Assembly: GCF_902148855.1 (NCBI RefSeq)
Contig: NC_043974.1
Coordinates: forward strand, 24,669,192 to 24,733,191
DNA length: 64,000 bases
DNA from: Sphaeramia orbicularis
Lineage: Eukaryota; Chordata; Actinopteri; Kurtiformes; Apogonidae
Reading direction: 5' to 3'
The notes below the pieces were generated by a model, which was not told where the DNA came from, did not search any database, and saw only the letters and a list, made by a program, of their open reading frames with translations. The translations under genes were made by a program, and so were the position numbers. Positions 48,411 to 58,748 of this stretch are shown in pieces. Each line of letters begins with the position of its first letter. The stretch's first letter is position 1.

Positions 48411-50216
48411 TTACTCAGTGCGGTTTTTGTGGTTTTCATGGTGGCTGTTCTCTCCTTCCATCTCCTGGTGACTAAAGAGGTAGCTCCACCAAGTTTTAGA
48501 GTGGTGCATCTGTCTGGCTGTCCCCGCACTTCTCACCCTCTTCATTTCCTGTGTAAAATATGAAGAAAAAGATAATTAAGCCTTTTAAGACTGCCATTAT
48601 AATAGGCTGCCTAGGTGTCTTCGTGTTTTCTTTGCAATAAGTGTCAGAAAATGTCTTTTTTGCCAATTCTTTTGCACCTTTATTTTCAGGAAGAACTTAA
48701 CTTTCAATATCTGGCCATTAATTATCATGATTATAAATAATAAATGCGTAAAAAAAAAGTGTATTTTTGCAAAAAAGAAAAAAAAAGTCTTGATGTTTTT
48801 AGCATATTTATCAGAAATAACTGTAATTGTCCATGATGAAACTTTTTGAGATTGCATAAAGAAACTTTCAACTATTTTACATCTCCTCAAACATGCTTTT
48901 TGGTCTTGAACATTCAGTATCCATATTATGGCTTCATATTTGTTGTTATTTCAGGCGTTTTTTAGCCTGTGTGGAAGTCTCTGAAACTGTTCCTGCATAT
49001 AACAGAGTACCACATTGCTGCCGTAAAGTGTGTACCACATTGCTGCCGTAAAGTGTTATATAGAGTTGGAAAGCTCAGGATCTCAACTTTCCGATGCCAT
49101 TTGAATTTTGTAGATAGCGCAAACAGTTCAGGAGTTACAGTAATTTGAATGCTGTAAAGTGCAAAATGCAGTGCCGGAGAGACTGTAGTTGTTAAAGGGT
49201 TAAAATAACCACGCAGCCTTAGATTTCTCTATTTTTTCAGCCATCATCCCTGATCATCTTACCCCCTTGTCTAGCAGGCTGTCAAATTCATCGCTCATCC
49301 TCCGGAGCTGCTGGCCGTATTTCTTGGCTGCCCACAAGGCGGGGGGAGCCGACTTGGACCGTGCCCTGAATGGGGCTCCTTCCGTGGGAGTGCTGGCTTC
49401 ATCTTCCCCCCTCATCTGGAGCTCCTCGTCTCTGGTGACATTGGAAACTTGGGACTCAGAGTTCAGCCTGAGTCGCCCGGCCCCTAAACAGAAGAGAGGA
49501 TGGTGAAACAGGCTTTTGTTTCACTAAACTGGATCAGCTCGAGGTACATGAAAAGCTGGAATAAACTGGGAATGTAGTGTTATATTCAATGAGTAATAAC
49601 TGGTATAATGTGTACTTAAAAAACTAAGACAAACAGCAGCCTCGTAAAATATAAAATGAGCAAAATAAGGCAAGAAGACTATTTAGAGTCCTTGGTTTTC
49701 TACGGCGTAAACTAAAATTAGACTTATGCTTAAGTCATCAATAAAAAAACACTAGTCATGCATTATGAATTCGCCTGTGTCTCACTTCTCTAATACATTT
49801 TTTAAGCATATGATGACAAATGTAATGTCATTCAATTTTTTATCCTTTATATTAATGTTAATTGTTAAAAATGTAGTTCATCATAAATGTTTCTGACAAC
49901 AGAAACGTAAAGATAACAACACAACTGCTGGTGTGATTAGATTAAGTCTTAGTTTCTTAGTTTTAGCTGCTTGTTGCAAACGGTGATACACATTCTACTG
50001 AGTGTTTAACCAGTTCTGAGCCCTCCCTTCGTGTAATAATATTTCCCAGAACTCTGTTTATGGCTTCATACCTGCCATTCTGAGCTCAGGTAGAGTGAGG
50101 GAGTGGCTGTAAGAAATCTGCTGCTCCTGTTCAGTCGGTGGCTGACGGCGTTGTTCCTCCTCTAAATCTTCGGATGGCTCTGATTCACTGTCGGAAATGG
50201 TGAATTTTGCAGCCAT
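48411..50216 (-). CDS. bad: BCL2-associated agonist of cell death (BAD, BH3-only)
   Basis: Three coding exons on the minus strand: 50216-50072, 49483-49263 and 48548-48411 (TAA); 504 nt, 167 aa, all GT-AG. BAD binds BCL-XL and BCL-2 through its BH3 helix and triggers apoptosis unless phosphorylated and held by 14-3-3. The BH3 segment [18 protein letters not shown] (98-115) is nearly that of human ([18 protein letters not shown]). Two phospho-sites stand in context: RSKSAP (S93, like the human RSRSAP 14-3-3 site) and RRMS (S112, within BH3). The tail [18 protein letters not shown] followed by SYLF matches the human C-terminal PKSAGTATQM ... SWW region. The N-terminus [20 protein letters not shown] is acidic, as in fish BADs. 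Fish may have bada and badb; I cannot tell which this is. Confidence 0.95.
48576..49203. mobile_element. TTAA-ended MITE, 628 bp
   Basis: Left end TTAAGCCTTTTAAGACTG, right end GTAGTTGTTAAAGGGTTAA: imperfect inverted repeats with TTAA at both edges. Inside, a 23-bp unit (GTACCACATTGCTGCCGTAAAGT) is repeated in tandem at about 49007-49053. It fills most of the second bad intron. Confidence 0.65.
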
Positions 50217-51515
50217 CGTGACATCTGAAGAAGCAAAGATTAAAATGGATTACACACAGGGGTATAGGTGTAGCTTTAAGATTAACACATGGAGTCACAT
50301 TCGTGGATTAGATTTGGAATTAATTTCCTGCATTCTGATGAATTTTACAATAATTTCCTGCCCTTTTGCATCTTAATTGCTATTTTAGTCTTCAATTAAC
50401 TGTCTACATTACTAACTTATTGAACAAATATTTTAATTATCAGTAATCAGTTCAAATAGCTTGTAAAAATATGGTAAAAATTCTGATTCCAGCATCTTAA
50501 ATGTTAGTATTTTCTGTTTTTTTTTTCCTTTCTGTGACAGTAAACCAGAAATCTTTGACTTCTAAACCAAAGCAGAACATCTTCTTGGGTTTTTCACTAT
50601 TTCCTGACATTTTATGCCTACAAAAAATTAATTAATAAATCAAATACAACCATCATAATGAATATAAGTAGTAACAATCCTGGTCTGTATTACTTCAAAC
50701 ATTGCTGCAACCCTGATTATTATTGTAGCTTTTTAAATCAAAAATGTTAACGTCTATTATGTTTTACTTTAAGGTACAAGTGTACATGTTCCAAAAACTC
50801 AGGACAAATTCCCTTCTAAAAATCTGCATTTATGCACAAATGCAATACAATCCTGAAATATCAAGGTAATAAATCAGGAATTATCCACACGCACAGATCA
50901 GTTCTAACATGTTAAAACCACAGCTGGTTCATATTGTTGAACAACACTGTGTAGAACTCATGATCTGCACAGCCTCTGGCATAATGTCCACATTAATGAT
51001 GACTAAAGCTTTATTTTCCACATTTATCTAAAACATAAACATATCTAAAGTAGTAGAATGTCTGTGCATTACTCTACTATCCTTGTCAATAACATATGAG
51101 CCAATTTTGCTAGAATCATAAAATGGCATCACCCATTGTATGACTGATGCTGGTCCTATCTAACACACCCTGCACCCTATCTAAACGCTCGACTCTCCCT
51201 GATATCTGCTTAATAGCCAGTCCAAAGGTATTCACTATGTAACACCAGCTCAGATAACCGACTTGTTTTGACAACACGACCCAAGATTTGACAGCATTCT
51301 CCACTGTTTTTTTTTTTTTTTTTTTTTTTTACATATTAATTACGTTGATATTAAAGTCGCCTTCAGTCGTTTCTCTCCTCGGACCTACACGCCGACTCGC
51401 TTGTTTTGTTGTTGACTGAAGAGGACAAAAGAAACTTCCTACAGGGCGGAAGCGGGAGCGGAGCTATTTCAGTTAACGACGGACGAGAAAACGGCGACGA
51501 GGACGTTTTTCTTAC

Positions 51516-51700
51516 CCGAAATGTTTACACCGCAGGTCCAAAAAGTGTTCGCCTGCGTTCGGTTAGCCTCATGCGGCCGCAGCTGTTGTTGTTATTGTCA
51601 ATGTCTAGTCTTTTAACTGTACAATACACTTTAGCCCCGCGCTCACCCAATCGGTGTGCGTCAGAGCACCGCCACTGCGCGATGACGTCACTGTTGCGAG
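51516..51700 (-). promoter_or_regulatory. bad: bad non-coding first exon and CpG-rich promoter
   Basis: On the minus strand a non-coding exon ends TTTCGG|GTAAGA (exon edge 51516) and pairs with the acceptor GCTTCTTCAG just before the bad start (exon edge 50224). Upstream is CpG-rich (GCGGCCGC near 51573) with CCAAT (51647-51651) and a perfect CRE palindrome TGACGTCA (51683-51690). The 131-codon + frame across this stretch (51406-51801) is most likely a by-product of high GC. Confidence 0.55.
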
Positions 51701-51877
51701 CTAGGACTGGGCTGGGGCTTTGTTTGTCTCAGCCGCTTTACCGTAATGCACAGTATACAGGACTACAGGAGCAGTTAGTGAGGCAAGGAGGAAGAATGTA
51801 ACCCATTTGCAGCTGAATATGCAGGAACACACCACACACTGCACATACAGTCGTAAATACAAATCCAAGTGCTTGGT

Positions 51878-53307
51878 TTAACCCACCGTTATCCCGTCCA
51901 GCAGGGCCCTTACCAAGCACCGAGTGTGCCTTTTTCGCACACTTGTTAAATAATGTCAAAACAATTTTCATACAGTTTGTTTTTAATTCTTTTACAGTTT
52001 TTTCTGTTTCCATCAACTTGAGCCGTAAATAAAAATACCAAATACTCAATAATTGTCCCATTTTTTTGACCCTTTAAATGCCGTGTTTGTAGTGTAAACA
52101 AACCATTTTTTTGATGCAACAAACACAAAAAATTATTTCTTTCAATACACTACATAAAAATTGGATTACATATTTGATTTTTGCAGCCTGGCATATGTCA
52201 GTGATTAACTCCAACATTGGTTAATTTGCTTTATTATTTTTGGCGCTTGGTCAAATGTTCAAAATACTAGCATCTGTCACCAAGTGTGCGTAAAATGCAC
52301 ACTTATAAATCAAACTTAAATATTATATGTTGATTTATTTTTCTCCTCTAATTTGATTTTATTTTTGTAAATCAAGGTCAGCCCTAATCATCATACATAT
52401 CAAATAATCATTCATTTTAAATTTTTTTAACCCTTTAAATGATCTCTTTTCATCATGATGTCATTACATTTTTTGATGCAAAAAGCGTAAAATATGTTTG
52501 TTTTTTTTGTTTTCAAATTACTACATAAAAATTGGATTACATATTATTAGATTGTTGCAGCCTGGCATATGTCAATGATTAACTCCAACAATGGTTAATT
52601 TGCATTATTATTTTTGGCGCTAGGTCAAATGTTCAAAATACTAGCATCTGTCACTAAGTGTGCGTAAAATGCACACCTATAAATTAAACTATTAAATATT
52701 ATATATTGATTTATTTTTCTGCTCTAATTTGATTTTATTTTTGCAAATCAAGGTCAGCCCTAATCATCATACATATCAAATAATCATTTATTTTAATTTT
52801 TTTTTTAACCCTTTAAATGATCTATTTTCATCATGATGTCATTACATTTTTTGATCCAAAACACATAAAATATATTTGGGGTTTTTTGTTTTCAAATTAC
52901 TAGATAAAAATTGGATTACATATTATTAGATTTTTGCAGCCTGGCACATGCCAATGATTAACAGCAACATTAACAACATTAATAAATTAATTTAGACCCT
53001 CACCTCTCAAATGAAGCCCAGATATCAGTAAAAGCAGGATTTATGCCTTAATGGCTTTCGGATCAAAAACAGTGGTTTTATGGAAGAAATAGTGCGTTTT
53101 AGGCACACTTGGGAGACAGATGCTAGTCTTGTAATTTTCTTGTGTTTACAAAGTGCAAATTTTAGTTGGTGGCCAGAATTTTAAAGATCATGCACAAATG
53201 AACAACTTTTGAATTCTAACCGTATTTAAATTGTGAAAAATATGTTTTAGTTTTTAAACACGAAGTGCAGTGTGCCTAAAAAGTGCACCCGGATACCGGA
53301 GGGTTAA
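51878..53307. mobile_element. TTAA-target element with internal tandem repeats, 1.4 kb
   Basis: Left end TTAACCCACCGTTATCC and right end GGATACCGGAGGGTTAA are inverted, with TTAA at both edges. Near both ends is AGTGTGCC followed by TTTTTCGCACAC-like palindromes. The centre is a tandem array with a period of about 361-377 bp. There is no transposase frame. Probably a piggyBac-like non-autonomous element. Confidence 0.75.
52071..52970 (+). repeat. tandem array, about 2.5 units of about 361-377 bp
   Basis: CCTTTAAATG recurs at 52071, 52432 and 52809. Each unit carries AAAAATTGGATTACATAT, TTGCAGCCTGGCATATG and, in the first two, ACTAGCATCTGTCACNAAGTGTGCG-like sequence. The last unit is cut short. 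Confidence 0.85.
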
Positions 53308-53589
53308 CTCATTAAGATCGAGAACTATTTTTGTGGAAACTTCTCAATGCTTAGCCTTTTGTAAGTCATTTTATACCATTTATTATAATATAATCTTCTG
53401 CACTTTGGGTTTTTCCAGTGAAAATCAGGTATTTTCCTTTATTTAATTTTCTGATCATGTAGATGTTCATAAAAGCTCAGCGCAAATGGAAAGGTTATTA
53501 TTTCAAAACAGAGAAAACAGAAAAAAATGACTTTTTCAGCCACATTTGAATGTAAAAAAAGTGTATCCAATTACTGTTATTTGTCAAAC
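53304..53589. mobile_element. partial copy of the 13239-13774 TTAA MITE family
   Basis: It starts at the TTAA that also ends the previous element (TTAACTCATTAAGATCG) and shares with 13239-13774 the stretch CTGATCATGTAGATGTTCAT plus about 120 flanking bases. It is interrupted at 53590 by a Tc1/mariner MITE; the right part beyond that was not recognised. Confidence 0.65.
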
Positions 53590-53961
53590 TACAATTGCAG
53601 AAAAAAAAATATTAGACCATCAAAAGTCATCAAAAACAATGGTTATGCAATCAAGTACTAACTCCTGTGTGTATCATGTGACTGAAACAGACAGAAAAGA
53701 AAACATGGAATGCCTAAAAGCACTGTTTTTGACAGTACAATGCCATAGCTATTGATGTAAAAACTGAAGTGATTTTGGTTATTGTCAAGAAAACATGGAA
53801 AATGTCTAGATATCAGCTCTAAAATTAAACTCTTATGAGCTATTTTTGTTGTTATCATTATATTTATCCAAACAAATGTACCTTTAGTTGTACCAGGTGT
53901 TAAAATGAACAAGAAATTGAAGAAAACAAGGGTGGTCTAATAATTTTTTTCCGTGGCTGTA
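53590..53961. mobile_element. Tc1/mariner-type MITE, 372 bp (copy B)
   Basis: Full-length relative of 17195-17560, with the same TIRs (left TACAATTGCAGAAAAAAAAA, slightly diverged). It is inserted into the TTAA MITE copy that precedes it. Confidence 0.86.
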
Positions 53962-53964
53962 TGT

Positions 53965-54070
53965 CAGGCAATTGGGTTGTTAAGTGCCTTGCTCAAGGGC
54001 ACATCAACAAATAACACCCGCGAAATCGAACAGGCAACCCTTTTGTCACAAGCTGCTTCTTCTGCCTGTG
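53965..54070. mobile_element. short LINE/L2-like 3' fragment
   Basis: GTGCCTTGCTCAAGGGCACA is a phrase very frequent in fish L2-type LINE 3' regions. Only about 100 bases are recognisable. Confidence 0.4.
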
Positions 54071-54599
54071 CATGAAGAAGAATTATTTTGTCATATTATA
54101 CATGCAACACAAAATTTGAACCTCTACTTCTAACCCATCACTAGCTGAACCTGCATTAACACACCACATACTGCAAACCAGCAGCAGTGGCTGCCATGTC
54201 AGGTGCCCGGGGAGCAAATTGGGGGTTCAGTGACAAGCTCAGGGACATATGAGCCACCACTTTCTCTACAATAATTTCTTGATAGAATCACAAGCCTCTT
54301 CTAGGCCACGTCTGCCCTCAGAATATATAGGATAGAGATGTTTGAAGGAGATTCCTGCAGAAACACGTCACATGATAAGACTTAAGGCACAATGTTTAGG
54401 ACTTACTTAACTAACAGCAATGACAGACTTGACCTGATTTCCACTTAGTATTCCCTTGACTCAAACTTGATATATCATTCTGCTTAGAAAAAATATTCAT
54501 AGAAAATCTTTTAATTTTTTACACTTGATAGGGTGATCTCTGATCTGAGTAGTGTCAGTTACTTTAAACCAACAGCAATTTGCTGCAACAATACACATT

Positions 54600-54860
54600 G
54601 ATTCTGCTGTAATTTTCTATAGTTCACTTAATCCATTGAAGGGTCATGGGGGTGTGTCCTACAGGCAAAGGCCGGGTATACCCTAGATATGTCATCAGTT
54701 CATCCCAGGTCTGACGTATATAGATGCAGATATATGAGTAGATGAACTTTCATGATCCCCAGGGCAAAAAAAATGGGGCTGGGCTCAAATCCAGGACCTC
54801 CTTGTTGTGAGGTGATAGTGTTAACCATTGCACTGCCATATAACCCAGGAAGCAGCCAAT
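54600..54860. repeat. old interspersed repeat of a common fish type
   Basis: GGGTATACCCTAGATATGTC, then CAAATCCAGGACCTCCTTG and GTGAGGTGATAGTGTTAACC are diverged forms of phrases seen in a very common fish repeat (GGGGTACACCCTGGAC ... CCAGGACC ... GTGAGGCGACAGTGCTAACC). The class was not resolved. Confidence 0.5.
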
Positions 54861-56089
54861 GAAATTAAACAATGACTATTGTTTACACTTTGGAGTCCTT
54901 TAGATACATAAATGTACCGTTTAAGCTCAGAGTGCTGTGCATCATTGTTGCTCATTTTGGAGGTTTTAACTGATGCCTCAACTTTTCATGTAAGATTGGC
55001 CATCATAGGTTAAGACTGGACTAGTCTCTAGCTGGACCTGAATAATCATTTGGCTGGCTTGGCTTTTAGAAAGGACTGGACTTACTTGATTTTCATCACA
55101 TATATTTAGGACTTACTTGACATGTGAATGTTAAGACTACAGATGTACTAATTCCTCGCACATTAGTTACTTACTCCCGTATTTTGTTGCCACAGTTTCA
55201 GCTTGAGACCCAAAAGAGGAATTTGTGTCCGTCTCTACCTCTGTACCAAAGTATAAAATTCATTATGAACTGCCATAACATGTACATTTCCCCATGCATA
55301 GGATACAACATATCTGTCCATTTGTCTTTACTTAGTTTTTTGAGCCTAACTACAAAAAAAATAATAATAATAATAATTTTTTTTTTTTCACCAAACTTGC
55401 AATAATTTATCATAATTTTATAATTTATCATCAGTTTTGCACAAAGTGGCACTAGAATAAACACAAATATTTTGATTTTCTTTACTTGACAAGAAAACCA
55501 TTCAATATTTTTTCATCAAGCTGACCACAACTTGTCTTTTGCTGTTTAGCAACCTGTCAACCACAAGGGGGTGCTAGAATAAATGCAAACGCATTCTGAC
55601 TTTCCAGAGTGGGACGTTTGGATCTTGTGTCTTTCTACCTTATATGTGTTTTCTGTCAGGCCACTTGTCATCATTTTGTTTCTGCAGAAGAACCACAAAA
55701 CTATTAAATGTCTTTCCAGTAAATTACTCGAGAGGCCTCTTAGCTCATGTGCTGTCAATGGGCAAAGTCAAACAAAATAAGCTAACCTCATTGAAAGTAC
55801 TGTTCTATTTATTTTGTGGGGGCTGCGCAGGTACGTCATGCTTTAATGACTCTAGATACTGACTGTCAAAATACTCCACATATCTGAGATGAACAGACAA
55901 GAGAAAAAAACAACAACATTTGAATCAGAGTGGGAATGGAAGAAATGTTGAGACTCTTAAATGAAGTAAAAGAAATCCTACAGAGCACAAATACTCTACT
56001 GGAAGTGAAAATCCTGAATTCAGATTTTTTTAAGAAAGCAAACTACAATTTAAGTATCAGAAGTTTCTAGGGCTTATAGGACAGATTGT

Positions 56090-56640
56090 TCATCATTCCA
56101 GAGAACAACATTTACAGGTGTGGGGGCTATGCCTGACGTGGTCAGCAGCTGTCTTCAATGCTACTGCTTCGGTCTTGGAGAAGAAAGAAACTAACACTTT
56201 ATGTATATATGTACTTTATGTGCCCTTACCTTGCTTAGTCAAGATCACACAGTCGGGATTTAGTGGACTCCATCACACTGCAACATACATGAAACTGCCG
56301 ATACACTGGCAGACAGGATCTAGACTAGAGCAGGAAGACAAAGCTATTTCATTTCAAGAAGCAAAAATAATCATCAAAACTAAGCTATGCAAAAAGTGGA
56401 ATCTTCAGCACTCTCAGCACAGACAACATGACCCATACTATCTGCTGGCAGGACAGGAGTAATTATCTTCAGACTACATACAGGTCACAACAGGCTCAAT
56501 CATCACCTATACAATAAATTTAGGATTGGTCAGACGGACCAGTGCCCATGTCTGACTGGCAGTCAGACAACAGAACACCTGCTAGAATACTAGAATACTG
56601 TCCCAGGTAACATGTCCTAAGGCAAAAACTGTGGAGACTG
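56090..56640 (+). mobile_element. LINE ORF2 fragment: end of RNase H region and C-terminus
   Basis: A frame over 56260-56460 reads SRLEQEDKAISFQEAKIIIK and ends DPYYLLAGQE, the segment after the RNase H domain in a group of animal LINEs. Next, in another frame, comes HNRLNHHLYNKFRIGQTDQC then PCLTGSQTTEHLLE, the usual zinc-binding C-terminus (C-x-C ... H ... C). Frames are broken between the pieces and the 5' part is missing. A GAA/AAG repeat follows directly, probably grown from its 3' tail. Confidence 0.7.
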
Positions 56641-56697
56641 AAGAAGAAGAAGAAGAAGAAGAAGAAGAAGAAGAAGAAGAAGAAGAAGAAGAAGAAG
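56641..56697 (+). repeat. (GAA)n microsatellite
   Basis: Nineteen uninterrupted AAG/GAA triplets. Confidence 0.95.
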
Positions 56698-56762
56698 GTG
56701 GAGCCAGTTTGTCACAGGCCTGACATATACAGATGAACAACATTTTCTTTCACATTCACAGC

Positions 56763-57167
56763 TACAGGGGTCGGACAAAATAATGGAAACACCTTAAAAA
56801 AATCAACAAAATATAATTTAATATGGTGTAGGTCCGCCTTTTGCGGCAATTACAGCCTCAATTCTCCAAGGTATTGATTCATACAACTTGTGAATTGTTT
56901 CCAAAGGAATTTTAAGCCATTCTTCAATTAGAATACCCTCCAACTCTTTTAGAGACGATGGCGGTGGAAATCGACGTCTTACTTGAATCTCTAAAACTGA
57001 CCATAAATGCTCAATAATATTGAGGTCTGGGGACTGTGCCGGCCATACGAGATGTTCAACTTCATTAGAATGTTCCTAATGCCATTCTTTAACAATTCTA
57101 GCTGTATGGATTGGGGCATTATCATCTTGAGGTGAAGGTGTTTCCATTATTTTGTCCAACCCCTGTA
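56763..57167 (-). mobile_element. deleted Tc1-like transposon with the end of its transposase
   Basis: TIRs are TACAGGGGTCGGACAAAATA and the inverse TATTTTGTCCAACCCCTGTA with slight changes, and TA lies at the edges. The minus strand reads VWPAQSPDLNIIEHLWSVLE-like residues (SPDLNIIEHLWSV at about 57035-56997), then RRRFPPPSS and ESIPRRIEAVIAAKGGPTPY. This is the last catalytic acidic residue and C-terminus of a Tc1-type transposase. The N-terminal DNA-binding part is missing. Confidence 0.85.
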
Positions 57168-57756
57168 CATGTGATTGTGTCAAATTTGTGTCCTATTTAA
57201 AATTGTATAAAGTTGTGTTACATTCCATCTTTAGAGTTTACTAAATAATTCACATATAGCATTTTTATTTATTCTACTCCATCATTTGTCAACTTCCCAA
57301 AAAGCTTCTGTGGCCCAGTGTCAGTTTTATTATGTAGATTAATCTTGCCATTTTGGTGGTTTCCAAAAATATACTCTGGCTTTACTAAAGGTGTTTTTTG
57401 GGGTAGCACAGTCTGTGTGATGAGATTGAAAGCAATGTATTTTCCCAGCTGTCAGAAAGTTTCAGGTGGTCAAATGTTGGATCTTTTTTCTTTTTGAGTT
57501 TCATTCCTGTCATGCATGGCTGTCATGGTTGAAATATTTCTAGACTGAACTCCTGTTAGGTTGTCGGACTAGTCACAGATGATTGTGAAATGTCTCAGGG
57601 TTTTTCTTTAAGATTTTTTTTCTGCTTTGTTGGACGGTGATAACGAAAGGAAAAGCAGCAGAGAGAGGAGGTGACCTGCAGGAAGGACTTTTAGGTGGGA
57701 CTTCAGCCGCCCTGGTAAGGACTTTTATATGTGGTGAGCTACCCAAGGCAGTGAAA

Positions 57757-58748
57757 CTTTTGGTAATTGGATTTTCTTTTCAGAAACAAAAGAAAAACTA
57801 GTGGTTAATTGATTTTTGTTTTAAAAAAGAAGAATTAAAATTTAATTTCAAGACATTTTTCTTTTCCAGTGTCAAACAGATAAACCAAATTTAAAAAAAA
57901 AAACGTTTGATTTTCATTTTCTCTTTCTAATAACAAAAAATAAAGTTACTACCTGACAGAGACAGAAAAACGGACTAAAAACACCAATTTTTTTCATTTT
58001 CTGAGACCAGATGTCATTTTCAAGGAAAGAGCCCTAATGCCAAGGTCACAAAGATTCTTCCGAACAATGGGTTTGTACGAATTTTCGAGGTTGTTCAAAA
58101 TCTGGAGTTCATAGACATTCATGGAGGGAGCATTAGTTTCTTACGGCCATCTTACAAAGCTGGTACAGCTACTGTTCAAATCACATAAGCAACTTGAGGC
58201 CTTTGTGAGAAAATGTCATGATTTTGTGTCGTACAGACCGTATAGTTATCATGTTCTTCATAAGGGTGCCTTGCGACCTTCCTATGTCATACCTACAGCC
58301 ACTTCATGAATTGAATGGCAGCCGTACTAACTTTGTGAGACAGCCATAAGAAACTACTGCTCCCTTCACGGATGTCTTCGAACTCCAGATTTTGTATGAA
58401 CTGGAAGATTCGTATAAACCCATTGTTCGTAAGAATCTTTGTGACCTTGGCATTTGCACTCTTTCCTTGAAAATGACAACATCCAGTCTCAGGAAAACAA
58501 AAAACAAAAACAAAAAAAACAGGTGTTTTGGTCCATTTTTCCATTTTTGTCTGGTAGTAACTTTATTTTTTGTTAGTAGAAAGAAAAAATGAAAATCAAT
58601 CAATTTTTTTGACATTTGGTTTATCTGTTTTGACATTGAAAAAGAACAACACCTTGAAATTCAATTTTAGTTCTTCTATTTTAACACAAAAATCAATTGA
58701 CCACTAGTTTTTCTTTTGTTTCTGAAAAGAAAATCCAATTTCCTAAAG
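57757..58748. mobile_element. fold-back element: long inverted repeat with arms of about 430 bp
   Basis: The left arm (about 57757-58185) and the right arm (about 58317-58748) are inverted copies: GGATTTTCTTTTCAGAAACA at the left mirrors TGTTTCTGAAAAGAAAATCC at the right, and AACAATGGGTTTGTACGAAT mirrors ATTCGTATAAACCCATTGTT. The spacer is about 130 bp. The outer ends are CTTTTGGTAATTGG and its inverse with two changes. The family was not identified and no clear target duplication was found. Both arms keep a similar open frame in the inner half (see findings). Confidence 0.8.

Noticed and set aside
51406-51801. 131-codon + frame over the bad promoter
   Set aside because: It lies in CpG-rich promoter DNA, has no family likeness and no splice context; high GC makes stops rare here.
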